A stretch of DNA of 43,014 nucleotides from Chryseolinea sp. (GCA_025923195.1 JAICGJ010000026.1:1-43014); one strand, 5' to 3'; counted from the first letter of the stretch, positions 25,694 through 35,700 are shown. Made by a program: numbers and translations. Notes: generated by a model not told the origin, from the sequence alone.

Positions 25694-28045
25694 ATGATAA
25701 AGTTGAAAGTAATCCTGTTCTCCCTGGCCGCGTTGTGTTCTTTAAAGGGGGCTCTTGCACAAGGACTAACACAAACAATTCGCGGAACTATAGTCGATAA
25801 GATTTCTCAGACTCCTCTGCCCGGATCAAACGTCATCATTCTGAATACTCAGCCGGTTCTCGGGGCAACTACTGACACCGATGGTAATTTCAAGATCAGC
25901 AACGTTCCTGTGGGTACTCACGCCGTTAAGATTTCGTTTATAGGCTACAAGGAGAAGATACTTCCGCTGGTGATCGTAAATTCCGGGAAGGAAGTCGTAC
26001 TAAATATTCCTATCGAAGAAGATATTGTTCAAATGAAAGAGATTGTTGTACGCGCCACCCAAAAGGAAAAACCTATCAACGATATGGCTGTAGTAAGCGC
26101 CCGTACTTTCTCCGTCGAAGAAACAAGAAAGTTTGCAGCAGCTGTGAATGACCCGGCCCGGATGGTGACATCATTCGCAGGGGTGATTCAAACCGACGAT
26201 GGGAATAACAACGTTTCAATTCGTGGTAACTCTCCCTACGGATTGCAATGGCGAATGGAAGGCGTTGATATTCCAAACCCGAATCATTTCGCCAACACAG
26301 GAACTGCAGGTGGCGGAATTTCCATTCTAAGTTCACAATTGTTGACAAATTCAGACTTTTTGACGGGCGCATTCCCGGGAGAATATGGCAATGCCTTATC
26401 GGGAGTCTTTGACCTGCAGTTGCGAAAAGGCAATAACGAGAAGTCAGAGTACACCCTTCAAGCCGGATTCCTCGGAATTGACGTTGCCGCCGAAGGTCCA
26501 TTTTCAAAGAGTTACAAAGGATCGTATCTGATAAATTATCGATATTCAACGCTATCCATACTGGACAGAATAGGGGTGTCCGTCGGCGACGCTGTTACCA
26601 ACTTCCAGGATCTGTCGTTTAATATCTATCTGCCCACAGGCAAATGGGGAACCTTTTCGCTATTCGGATTCGGCGGGCTGAGCGATCAGCATCTGAACGC
26701 AAAGAAAGATTCCTCGTCCTGGGATTCAGACGATGACCGTTTCAACAATACGTACGTTTCCAACACGGGGGCTGTAGGCCTGAAGCATTCGCTGGTTCTA
26801 GACCGAAATACGCACCTTCAGACGTCACTCTTGTTTTCCGGAAATGAAAATGGCGACAAGGCATATAAACTGGATGATACTTACTCAGAAGACCTTCATT
26901 ATCACGAAAGGTACATAAACAAAAAAATAACGTTGACCACTGTTTTAAATCATAAGTTCTCGTCAAGGCACAGCGTGAGGACGGGCATTTATCTGAATAA
27001 GCTACGCTACGATTTTTACCTCAACGACATGAACGAGCAGACCCTGCAATTGGAAGAACTCCTGAACGCCGGGGGAACTGCTGAAATGGTTCAGGCATTC
27101 GGTCAATGGAATTTCAGAGCCTCTGAGAAAATCACATTTAATGCCGGATTGCACTATCTCAAATTACTTCTAAACAACACATCATCAATTGAACCCCGCG
27201 CATCTGTGAGCTATACTGTGAAAGAGGGCAAAAATATCAGCATTGGATACGGACTACATGGCCAGATCCAGCCGCTCGGAAGTTATTTTGCGCAAATTAA
27301 AAATGAGGATGGTTCGTATACACGTCCCAATGAAAATCTTGATCTAACGAAATCCCATCACGCTGTACTAGCTTATGACAATTCCCTGAATGATCATCTG
27401 CGATTAAAAATTGAAACCTATTATCAGCATCTGTTCGATATACCCATTAGTCCCGATGAAAACAGCACGCTTGCCTTAATCAACACTCAAGGAGGTTTTG
27501 AAACCGATCCGCTGGTGAACAAGGGCATTGGCAGAAACTATGGACTAGAATTGACGCTGGAACAATTCATGCACAACAATTTATACTTTGTAATTTCTTC
27601 TTCACTCTACGATTCAAGATACAAAGCTGCCGATGGTGTATGGCGAAACACAAGATATAATGGGAACTATTCTTTTAATATAACTGCGGGTAAGGAGTTT
27701 ATATGGAAGAAGGACAGGGTATTCGGGATAAATTTGAGAACGGTTTACAGCGGGGGTTTTCGCGAAACGCCAATTGATGCGGAAAAGTCGATGCAAAACA
27801 ATGAGACAGAATATATCGAAGCACTCGCTTTCTCGGAAAAACTAGCAGATTATTTCAGAACGGATCTGCGTCTGAGTTTGAAACGAAACAAGCCTAAATC
27901 AACGCATACGCTAGCCTTAGACATACAGAACATATCAAACCATGAAAATATTTTCGGACGATATTTTGACTCTTTTACCGGTGAAGTGAAGACTGCCTAT
28001 CAGTTACCCTTGTTACCGGTGCTAAGTTACAAGGTCGAGTTCTAG
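25694..28045 (+). CDS. TonB-dependent receptor (non-SusC type)
   Basis: A 783-residue outer-membrane receptor. It has a signal peptide (residues 1-23, cleavage after ALAQ), a carboxypeptidase-regulatory-like domain (about 28-110; IRGTIVDKISQTPLPGSNVI, DTDGNFKISNVPVG) and a plug with SVEETRKFAAAVNDPARMV, NNVSIRGNSPYGLQWRMEG and AFPGEYGNALSGVFDLQLRKG. A beta-barrel follows, ending in VLSYKVEF with terminal Phe. It is shorter than SusC proteins and has no SusD partner. The ATG at 25694 was chosen because the upstream TTG at 25667 would add a hydrophilic leader before the signal peptide. Its place after the dehydrogenase genes suggests it brings the substrate into the periplasm. Confidence 0.92.
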   Translation: MIKLKVILFSLAALCSLKGALAQGLTQTIRGTIVDKISQTPLPGSNVIILNTQPVLGATTDTDGNFKISNVPVGTHAVKISFIGYKEKILPLVIVNSGKEVVLNIPIEEDIVQMKEIVVRATQKEKPINDMAVVSARTFSVEETRKFAAAVNDPARMVTSFAGVIQTDDGNNNVSIRGNSPYGLQWRMEGVDIPNPNHFANTGTAGGGISILSSQLLTNSDFLTGAFPGEYGNALSGVFDLQLRKGNNEKSEYTLQAGFLGIDVAAEGPFSKSYKGSYLINYRYSTLSILDRIGVSVGDAVTNFQDLSFNIYLPTGKWGTFSLFGFGGLSDQHLNAKKDSSSWDSDDDRFNNTYVSNTGAVGLKHSLVLDRNTHLQTSLLFSGNENGDKAYKLDDTYSEDLHYHERYINKKITLTTVLNHKFSSRHSVRTGIYLNKLRYDFYLNDMNEQTLQLEELLNAGGTAEMVQAFGQWNFRASEKITFNAGLHYLKLLLNNTSSIEPRASVSYTVKEGKNISIGYGLHGQIQPLGSYFAQIKNEDGSYTRPNENLDLTKSHHAVLAYDNSLNDHLRLKIETYYQHLFDIPISPDENSTLALINTQGGFETDPLVNKGIGRNYGLELTLEQFMHNNLYFVISSSLYDSRYKAADGVWRNTRYNGNYSFNITAGKEFIWKKDRVFGINLRTVYSGGFRETPIDAEKSMQNNETEYIEALAFSEKLADYFRTDLRLSLKRNKPKSTHTLALDIQNISNHENIFGRYFDSFTGEVKTAYQLPLLPVLSYKVEF

Positions 28046-28072
28046 GTTCCGTTATCCGTTATTAGTTATCCG
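28046..28072 (+). repeat. Heptamer array D, left arm
   Basis: GTTATCC, GTTATTA, GTTATCC, framed by GTTCC and GGAAC so that the arm itself has complementary ends. It starts on the base after the receptor stop codon. Confidence 0.8.
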
Positions 28073-28080
28073 GAACTACT

Positions 28081-28136
28081 TCGAAATTCGAAATTCAGAG
28101 TTCGACATTTCGATGTTAGTTAAGAGTTAATAGTTA
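28081..28136 (+). repeat. Degenerate heptamers (TCGAAAT, then TTAGTTA/ATAGTTA)
   Basis: TCGAAAT, TCGAAAT, TCAGAGT, TCGACAT and then TTAGTTA, AGAGTTA, ATAGTTA. The period is seven but the unit changes along the stretch. Confidence 0.6.
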
Positions 28137-28231
28137 AAACTTTTTAACCTGACGGTTAGCTGATGTTTCAAATGTAAGCATGATGCGTAAATTAAATCAG
28201 CTTTGCCCGCGTGGCTGCGATTGGAAACAAT

Positions 28232-28357
28232 AATAACGAATAACGAATAACGAATAACGAATAACGAATAACCAATAACGAATAACGAATAACGAATAAC
28301 TAATAACTAATAACTAATAACTAATAACGGATAACGGATAGCGGATAGCGGACAACG
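28232..28357 (+). repeat. Heptamer array D, right arm: 18 units of AATAACG type
   Basis: Eighteen contiguous heptamers without an indel: AATAACG x5, AATAACC, AATAACG x3, AATAACT x4, AATAACG, GATAACG, GATAGCG x2, GACAACG. Variants occur in blocks (the T variant four times in a row, the GCG variant twice), as expected from local copying or slippage. It is the longest array in the window. Confidence 0.95.
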
Positions 28358-28369
28358 GCTGACAAAAAT

Positions 28370-28402
28370 AAAGGCGTTGTGATCGCCTACCACAACGCCT
28401 TT
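28370..28402 (+). terminator. Hairpin downstream of the TonB receptor and array D
   Basis: AAAGGCGTTGTG (28370-28381) and CACAACGCCTTT (28391-28402) form a perfect 12-bp stem with a 9-base loop. The following TATAATATT is only weakly U-rich. It is the likely end of the receptor transcript, though a processing or leader hairpin is also possible. Confidence 0.5.
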
Positions 28403-28578
28403 ATAATATTCTTGCAGACCTAAACCCTAACCTAAATCGCAAGAAATTCTACTATCCGGGGGTAAAAATAGGCTGAAACGCCATTTTTGGTGACCTAAAA
28501 TGAGTAAGTGGGGCTCCTGGATTAGCCGTCGGAAGGGATAATGAGCAGGTGGAGTTGGCGAATCGGCTTAAAATCAAA

Positions 28579-28595
28579 AGCCCCAACGCGGGGCT
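28579..28595. terminator. GC-rich hairpin, probably a terminator for the small minus-strand ORF
   Basis: AGCCCC-AACGC-GGGGCT. On the minus strand it is followed by TTTTGATTTT, so it would end transcription of the gene at 28618-28809. A plus-strand role is less likely. Confidence 0.55.
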
Positions 28596-28617
28596 CTTTA
28601 AACTATCAACCTAAAAA

Positions 28618-28809
28618 CTAATTCTGCTTTATTTTCCAATTCCACATACCTATCCAGCGGATAAGTTCATTCTCTTTTTGACTGTAAAATCCCCTAGTCA
28701 ACGTTTCCCGAACCTCATACGTAGATGGTGCAAACCACTCTACGGCAACAGATCCCACCGTACTATTCACGTAAATTTTAATACATTCGCTTCTAAATTT
28801 CTTCTTCAT
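28618..28809 (-). CDS. Small hypothetical protein (63 aa)
   Basis: A 63-residue frame starting MKKKFRSECIKIYVN, with a balanced composition, several aromatic residues (EWFAPSTYEV, RWIGMWNWKIKQN) and no signal peptide. It lies between an upstream minus-strand terminator (28881-28910) and a downstream minus-strand hairpin (28579-28595), which is what an independently transcribed small gene would show. The frame is open to 28839, adding ten residues, but MKKKF is a more typical start. I do not recognise a family. Confidence 0.5.
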   Translation of the reverse strand: MKKKFRSECIKIYVNSTVGSVAVEWFAPSTYEVRETLTRGFYSQKENELIRWIGMWNWKIKQN

Positions 28810-28880
28810 TTGGCTTAAGTCTAAGTACAACTGCTGCACTAACAGCAGCCTGCTAACAGGACATCGATACGCAGATCATC

Positions 28881-28910
28881 AAAAAAAACTACTCCTTAGG
28901 GAAAAAGTAG
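28881..28910 (-). terminator. Intrinsic terminator of the LytTR two-component operon
   Basis: On the minus strand CTACT and AGTAG (28889-28910) form a stem whose interior can be extended by CC/GG, followed by a run of eight T (28881-28888). It starts 20 bases after the response-regulator stop codon. Confidence 0.7.
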
Positions 28911-28929
28911 ACCGCGGTCAACCCATTGG

Positions 28930-29676
28930 TTAATTCGAACCCCGAAAACCAATTCTGCTTAAAAAGGCTTCTTTTTTTCGTTTGGAGACGTCTAGGGATA
29001 TGTTGTTGTTGAGGACAACATAACCGCCATCTCCTTTTACATATTTCTTTATTGAGTTAATGTTTATCAGGTAGGAATTGTGAATGCGGAAAAAATTATG
29101 GTCCGACAACAATTCATCATATTCTTTCAAAGTTTTGCTAACCAGATATTTTTCTTGTGCCGTAAAAATCTGTGTATAATTACTGGAAGCTTCACAATAT
29201 AAAATGTCATGGATGTTCACAAAAACCAACCCCTCCATGGTAGGCAAGGCAATTCTGGAATCCGAACCCTGTTTCAAATGTTCTACCAACTGGGTTAGCC
29301 TGTTGGTCATATTCTGACCAGACCGTTTTTCAACTTTGGCCACCGCTTTTTTTAGTTCTTCAATATCAATTGGTTTCAGAAGATAATCGATGGCTGAAAA
29401 CTTAAAAGCCTTAATGGCGTATTCTGTATAAGCTGTCGTGAATATTACCTCAAAGTTTATCTCTTTGAGTGTAGTCAAAAGATCAAACCCTGTCTCACGC
29501 TGCAACTGAATATCCAGAAACACAACGTCGGGAGAATGAAGTTCCACTGCCTTCACGGCTTCGCTGATATTTTGGCACAGCGCAACAACCTCAATACCTT
29601 TGACAAAATCATGCAGCAATATCGCTAGGTTTTCCCGGGCTTTAGCCTCGTCATCAACGATTATCGCTCTGAGCAT
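28930..29676 (-). CDS. LytTR-family response regulator
   Basis: A 248-residue protein. The receiver domain (1-120) has acidic residues at 8-9 (VDDE), phosphoacceptor Asp55 (VVFLDIQL), the Thr/Ser position near 81 (FTTAYTEYA) and Lys101 in LLKPID. The LytTR DNA-binding domain (about 140-245) contains GLVFVNIHDILYCEASSNY, FFRIHNSYLININSIKKYV and a C-terminal strand region. It is the output partner of the histidine kinase encoded 71 bases upstream on the same strand. LytTR regulators bind paired direct repeats; no target gene is evident in the window. Confidence 0.95.
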   Translation of the reverse strand: MLRAIIVDDEAKARENLAILLHDFVKGIEVVALCQNISEAVKAVELHSPDVVFLDIQLQRETGFDLLTTLKEINFEVIFTTAYTEYAIKAFKFSAIDYLLKPIDIEELKKAVAKVEKRSGQNMTNRLTQLVEHLKQGSDSRIALPTMEGLVFVNIHDILYCEASSNYTQIFTAQEKYLVSKTLKEYDELLSDHNFFRIHNSYLININSIKKYVKGDGGYVVLNNNISLDVSKRKKEAFLSRIGFRGSN

Positions 29677-29747
29677 AGGGTCTTTTTAATCAACAATCAA
29701 ACGTAAATAAAGCTTGCTTTCCAAGTTGTTTAGAAACCATTATTTTC

Positions 29748-31628
29748 TTACATGGCTACCCAAATTCGCACTAACGTACCCGACGATTTTTCCCCTTCAA
29801 AGAGGTCAATTATCTCCAGTGAAGCCTTCTCTTCGAGGTTGATAAGTTTGAGCCGTTCTTCTGTGAGAATCGTGCCCATCGATTTATGCTGAGGAAAATT
29901 TTGTTGACGTAATTTCTGTGCAGTTTCTCTTCCAACGCCATCGTCTTCAATCTCAAAAAGGACAAAATCCCTGTCCTCACGCACACTAATTTTCAACGTT
30001 CCTTTCGCGGATTTATTATACAAACCATGCAGGATGGCATTCTCCACGTACGGCTGAATAAGAAGAGAGGGAATTTCTATATTGTCAACATCAAGATCAG
30101 GCGAAATTGAGAGAATAAATTCAAACCTGTTTTCAAATCGAAGCAATTCCAGATTCACATAATGTCTTAGAAGCTCGATTTCTTCTGAAAGCTTGACTTT
30201 ATTGTTGACTGAATTCGTCAAAATGCCCCGAATAAGTTTGGAAAACGTAGACAGATAGTTGATAGCATTTCTCCGATCGTTTTTTGCAATAAAAAATTGA
30301 ATTGAATTTAAAGCGTTAAATATGAAATGGGGATTCATTACAGATCGTAGCGCCATCAGTTTAAGTTCGCTTATCGTTTTGTTGGCTAGCGCAAGCTCGC
30401 CCTCCTTTTGAATCCGCTCGGTAACATCCTCAGCAAAGACTGAGACTCCGGTTATGCCATTACTGCCGATGATCGGGCTAAGTGAATAATCCAGATAACG
30501 TTCTCCTGACTGCCGTGATTCCTTGAATACTTCTCCTGCAAGAGCACGTTCATATCGTTTCGCCCAGCGCTTCCTCAGCCGGACTAATTTCGGATCAACG
30601 ACGTCGTCGCTCACCATTTTTTCACCCTGCTTTAATGCAATGCCATAATTGTCTGCGAAGTAGGTTTTAACAGGCTCATTGAACGCTATTAGCGTGTGAT
30701 CCTTATTCACAGACCAAACGAGCAGCGTCGTATTGTTGATAGTAGCATTCAGGTTTGCTTCGCTCAGCATCAGCTGTTCATTCAGATTCCGCTGATATTG
30801 CAATGCTTTTTCCAGAACCTGTTCGCGCGTGCGTTCCCGTGTGATGTCCATCCAACCGCCCAACGCGCGTATGGCCTTTCCGTTGCTATCTCGAATTATC
30901 GTGGCCTGATCCATCATCCACGCATAGGTTCCTTCCACTTTCCTCACCCGGTAAACATCGACAAACCTGCGTGCACCCGAAGTAATGATATAGTCGAAGT
31001 AACGAATTACGCGCTCCTGATCCTCGGGGTGAATTGAGGCTTTCCAGTCCTCATCAGTGTAATTTTCTTTATTCAGACCAAATTCCTCTAACGCGTTGCT
31101 ACCGGCAAACCAATTAATCCTGCCCGTCAAAAAATCCTGTTCCCACATGGCAGCATTCGACATCTCAGAGATGAGTTTGAACCGCGACCGGTCAGTCTCC
31201 ATGGCGCTATGTGTATTTTCCAATTTCGCCTGTTTGTGAACAATCTCAGAGACGTCGTTCCACACACCGATAATACTGATCACGGAACCGGTGTCATCGC
31301 GCAAGAATTTCATTTTGTTGAGAATGTGATAATAGGTCCCCGACCGGCCCTTGAACCTGTATTGATGTTGAAAAAAAATGGTCTTCTTGTCCTCCAGCGC
31401 CTTTTTAAAATCTCCCGACATCTGTGGTTTGTCATCGGGGTGAACGTTTGAGATCCAGAAATTCGCTGGCACGGGATCGGGAATTCCAAATTTTGACTTT
31501 TGTTCTTCGGAAGCAAAACATAAATAGTCCTGTCCATGCACTACCCATGTCACTTCCGATGATAATTCAAAAATGGATGTCAGTATTTGCGGATCAACAT
31601 CGGTTCTTAAAAGATTCAGTTCACTCAC
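29748..31628 (-). CDS. Cytosolic PAS-domain sensor histidine kinase (LytS-type His_kinase core)
   Basis: A 626-residue kinase without signal peptide or membrane segment. There are three PAS-like units: about 15-130 ending GVWNDVSEIV, about 150-270 ending GGWMDITRER, and about 290-405 ending SVFAEDVTER. The first two have the PAS_3/PAC look (FWISNVHPDD, ASIHPEDQ). Then come the His_kinase signature RSVMNPHFIFNALNSIQFF with His434 and an HATPase with PYVENAILHGL (Asn530) and EDDGVGRE (562-568). It is predicted to sense a cytoplasmic signal, such as a small molecule or redox state, and to phosphorylate the LytTR regulator downstream. Confidence 0.93.
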   Translation of the reverse strand: MSELNLLRTDVDPQILTSIFELSSEVTWVVHGQDYLCFASEEQKSKFGIPDPVPANFWISNVHPDDKPQMSGDFKKALEDKKTIFFQHQYRFKGRSGTYYHILNKMKFLRDDTGSVISIIGVWNDVSEIVHKQAKLENTHSAMETDRSRFKLISEMSNAAMWEQDFLTGRINWFAGSNALEEFGLNKENYTDEDWKASIHPEDQERVIRYFDYIITSGARRFVDVYRVRKVEGTYAWMMDQATIIRDSNGKAIRALGGWMDITRERTREQVLEKALQYQRNLNEQLMLSEANLNATINNTTLLVWSVNKDHTLIAFNEPVKTYFADNYGIALKQGEKMVSDDVVDPKLVRLRKRWAKRYERALAGEVFKESRQSGERYLDYSLSPIIGSNGITGVSVFAEDVTERIQKEGELALANKTISELKLMALRSVMNPHFIFNALNSIQFFIAKNDRRNAINYLSTFSKLIRGILTNSVNNKVKLSEEIELLRHYVNLELLRFENRFEFILSISPDLDVDNIEIPSLLIQPYVENAILHGLYNKSAKGTLKISVREDRDFVLFEIEDDGVGRETAQKLRQQNFPQHKSMGTILTEERLKLINLEEKASLEIIDLFEGEKSSGTLVRIWVAM

Positions 31629-31792
31629 GCGCTAAGCATTAAATTTTAATGATACCTGCAAAGATGATCTAAAATATAAATGAAAGAAATGTTCGAATTT
31701 AAGGAATAATCAGGTGCAAGGGTGAAAGTCAATTCTCTTCAAAAAGTTTCAATATTACCGCCTTACGTAAAATAATTTTCCGATAATTACTC

Positions 31793-32608
31793 ATGTCTTC
31801 CAGGTTCTTTCATTTTGGAAAATCCACGCTTCATTATACGATATTGGGCAGCGGTCCTGAATGCCTGCTTATGTTCCACGGATTCGGACAGGATAACAAT
31901 AGTTTCTCCTTGTTGTCAAAAATTCTTTCTAAGCAATATACGGCATATGTATTTGACCTGTTTTTCCATGGCCAAAGCACGTGGGGACACGGAGAGGTCC
32001 CGTTGGAAAAAGAGTACTGGAAAGAGATGTTAGATGAGTTCTTGAAAGAACATCAAATCAAAAATTTCAGCATGGCTGGATTTAGCCTGGGAGGAAAATT
32101 TGTGTTGGCTTCGTTGGAAGCCTTTCCGGAAAAAATACGCAGCCTCATTTTACTAGCGCCTGACGGCATTAAAATCAATTTCTGGTATACGCTGGCGACT
32201 TACCCTTCTCTTTTCCGACGAATCTTCAAAAGTATGATCCGGCATCCAGGAAGATTCCAGTCGATCGTGCGCTGGCTTCACGACTGGGGACTCGTTAACA
32301 ACTTCGTTTTGAAGTTTGCCTCATTTCAAATGAATTCAGCCGAGAAGCGTGCAAGGGTTTATTATTCCTGGGTTGTGTTCCGCCATTTGCGCTTTGACAT
32401 GAATCATATTGCCGAATTGATCAACCGGTATCGGATCCCGCTGACATTGGTTGTCGGCCAGTACGACAAAATAATTAAGCCGAAAAGCATGGAACTGCTC
32501 ATTAACAAATTAGAGGACTACACATTTGAAACGCCAGAGGCAGGTCATACGGGATTGATCGCGGCTAGCGGAGAGTATTTTAGTGCGTTGCAACGCTTGC
32601 GCGAGTAA
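31793..32608 (+). CDS. Alpha/beta hydrolase
   Basis: A 271-residue alpha/beta-hydrolase fold protein. It has the oxyanion-hole HG at 29-30 (LLMFHGFGQDN), nucleophile Ser98 in MAGFSLGGKF, acid Asp225 in VVGQYDKIIKP and base His252 in PEAGHTG. A helical cap lies between about 125 and 210. There is no signal peptide, so it is cytoplasmic. The substrate cannot be named. It is divergent from the PAS kinase and 96 bases upstream of purL. Confidence 0.9.
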   Translation: MSSRFFHFGKSTLHYTILGSGPECLLMFHGFGQDNNSFSLLSKILSKQYTAYVFDLFFHGQSTWGHGEVPLEKEYWKEMLDEFLKEHQIKNFSMAGFSLGGKFVLASLEAFPEKIRSLILLAPDGIKINFWYTLATYPSLFRRIFKSMIRHPGRFQSIVRWLHDWGLVNNFVLKFASFQMNSAEKRARVYYSWVVFRHLRFDMNHIAELINRYRIPLTLVVGQYDKIIKPKSMELLINKLEDYTFETPEAGHTGLIAASGEYFSALQRLRE

Positions 32609-32704
32609 GATTTCAACCGAGTGCATTACTACCCGATTATTTACAGAATTCTTTCCGAATCCTTGTGAAATGCATGTATTTTTACGGCTCAATGTACTTC
32701 GTTC

Positions 32705-35700
32705 ATGATTCAATTTTTCCGCTCAAAGGCCGACAAGCTCTATGCCGTCGGCGTGACACGCGATTTGCAAAATTCTGACATACAAAAGCTTACGTGGCTT
32801 TTTACGGGAGCGGAACCGCTTACAGAAAAAGTTGTACAAGGACATTTTATCGGCCCCCGCAAGGAGATGGTTACTCCGTGGAGCACTAACGCCGTAGAAA
32901 TGACCCAGACCATGGGTATTGCTGGTATCCAGCGTATTGAAGAGTTTAAGATCGTCAGTTCGGCGACCGTGAAATATGACCGGATGCTGGAGGTTCTTTA
33001 CACAACTCTCGACCAAGAAATATTTACGATTCTGCATGTACCGGAGCCTATCGTCGAAGTTGACAACATTGGTGAATACAGTAAGGCTCAAGGCCTTGCA
33101 CTGAGTGAAGACGAGATACAATACCTGGAGAAAGTCAGTCTGCAACTCGGCAGGAGGCTTACGGACAGCGAGGTGTTTGGTTTTTCGCAGGTTAACTCTG
33201 AACACTGCCGACATAAGATCTTTAATGGAACCTTTATTATCGACGGAGAGGAAAAGCAGGGAACACTGTTTCAGCTGATAAAAAAAACTTCAAAGGAAAA
33301 CCCAAATCTGCTGGTTTCTGCTTACAAGGACAACGTGGCCTTTATTAAAGGTCCGATCATCGAACAATTTGCACCCGTGCGTCAGGATATTGCGGACTAT
33401 TTTGAAGTGCAGGATATTGAGTCGGTCATTTCCCTTAAAGCGGAGACGCATAATTTCCCTACTACCGTTGAGCCATTCAACGGTGCCGCTACTGGCTCAG
33501 GTGGTGAGATACGCGACCGGCTCGCTGGCGGGAAAGGTTCCTTGCCTTTGGCCGGAACTGCGGTATACATTACATCCTATCCACGTCTGGATGAGGGTCG
33601 CCCATGGGAAAAGAAATTTGCTGCCAGAAAGTGGCTTTATCAGACTCCCGAGGAAATTCTTGTCAAGGCTTCAGATGGCGCGTCTGACTTTGGCAACAAG
33701 TTTGGGCAGCCCCTAATCTGCGGAAGTGTGCTGACCTTCGAGCATTTTGAAGGCGAAAAAAAATATGGGTTCGACAAGGTCATCATGCTGGCCGGCGGCG
33801 TTGGTTTTGGAAAGGAAAAAGACTCTCAAAAAGAACACCTCAAACCAGGCGACAAGATCATATTGCTTGGAGGCGATAATTACCGCATCGGAATGGGTGG
33901 TGGCGCTGTCTCATCGGTGGCTACGGGTGAATATGGAAATGCCATTGAATTAAATGCAATCCAGCGATCAAACCCCGAAATGCAAAAACGGGTTATGAAT
34001 GCGATCAGGGCTATGGTGGAGTCAGATGTAAATCCCATAGTCTCCATTCATGATCACGGCGCTGGAGGACATTTAAATTGTCTCTCTGAACTGTTGGAAG
34101 AAACAGGTGGCGTAGTTCACCTTGATCAACTGCCTATTGGCGACCCTACCCTATCCGACAAAGAAGTGATCAGCAATGAATCCCAGGAACGAATGGGATT
34201 GGCTATTTCAGAAGAGGACGCTAAGACCCTCCGGAAAATCGCTGAACGCGAACGAGCCCCGTTTTATATCGTAGGGGAAGCCACGGGAGACCACCGTCTT
34301 ATCTTCGAAAAAGACGGACAAAAGAAAAAGCCTTTTGACCTGCAGGTGGACCACCTGTTCGGGTCATCGCCAAAAACTATTATCGTCGATACAACGCAGA
34401 GGATATCCTACAGGCCGGTTTCCTACAATTCAGCAAAAATTCAGGAATATGTAAGGCTTATACTTCAACTTGAGGCAGTTGCCTGCAAGGATTGGCTTAC
34501 TAACAAAGTAGATCGTTCGGTTTCGGGTAAGGTGGCAACGCAGCAAACATGCGGACCCATTCAATTGCCGCTGAATAACGTGGGGGTTATGGCACTGGAT
34601 TTCCTCAGCAATAAAGGGGTAGCCACCGCCATCGGGCACGCACCTGGAGCTTCTTTAATCGATCCCGTTTCCGGAAGCAAACTCGCTATCGCCGAGTCGC
34701 TTACAAATATCGTATGGTCGCCTTTAACCCACGGCCTTAAAGGTGTTTCACTCAGCGCCAACTGGATGTGGCCCTGCAGGAATAACGGCGAAGACGCACG
34801 GCTTTATAAAGCTGTTGAAGCCGTGAGCAAGTTTGCTGTCAACCTGGGGATTAACATTCCCACCGGAAAGGACTCGTTGTCCATGACACAAAAATATCCA
34901 GATGGTGATGTGGTGTATGCACCAGGTACTGTAATAATCTCGGCCGTCGGTGAAGTCGAGGATATCAGGAGGACGATATCACCTGTTGTGCAGCCCGTGA
35001 GCGGTTCGAAAATGATATACATAGACCTGTCGGGTGATAGCAAAAAATTAGGTGGTAGCAGTTTCGCTCAAGTTCTGAATCTTTTGGGCGATGAAACTCC
35101 AACCATTCGCGATGATGCCTACTTTGCTAAGGCGTTTGAAGCGATCCAACACTTCATCAAATCCGGACTTATTCTCGCCGGACATGACATCTCTGAAGGT
35201 GGATTAATAACAGCATTGCTGGAAATGTGTTTTGCCCGGCCGGACACAGGTCTGACATTGGATGCCGATGTACTCGGCGACGATCTCGTCAAAATACTAT
35301 TCAGCGAAAATCCGGGTGTCGTATTTCAGACCGCTGACGAAGATGAAGTCTTGCGCGAGCTCGGACAACGGGGTGTCAATGCGCAGCTCTTAGGGCACGT
35401 ATCTTCTGAAAGAAAAATATCCATTCATCACCGTAAAGAACTTATTACTTTTGAAATAGATGAATTGCGTGACATCTGGTTCAGAACGTCATTCTTTCTG
35501 GACTCAAAACAACGCCCTGCGATACACGCACAAAAGCGTTATCACAATTATAAGAACCAGATATTGCAGTATAATTTTCCCGCTGGGTTCGATGGAACAT
35601 TCAAGAGATTGGGCGTGGATTCTGACCGCCGGGAATCGTCCGGACTACGGGCTGCTATTATCCGTGAAAAGGGCGTGAACGGAGATCGCGAAATGGCTTA

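Larger units (their letters stand above)
28046..28617. other. 572-bp repeat-rich intergenic region with hairpins
   Basis: After the receptor stop codon come a left heptamer arm (28046-28072), a degenerate heptamer stretch (28081-28136), about 95 bases of ordinary sequence, an 18-unit right arm (28232-28357) and two GC-rich hairpins (28370-28402, 28579-28595). No gene is visible. Confidence 0.75.

Noticed and set aside
19531-28357. CRISPR array
   Set aside because: Units are 7 bases, contiguous and without unique spacers; no cas genes are present.
19531-28357. Heptamer arrays as inverted ends of an insertion sequence carrying the GMC/Gfo genes
   Set aside because: Arms occur in all four intergenic regions including inside the locus; no transposase or target duplication was seen.
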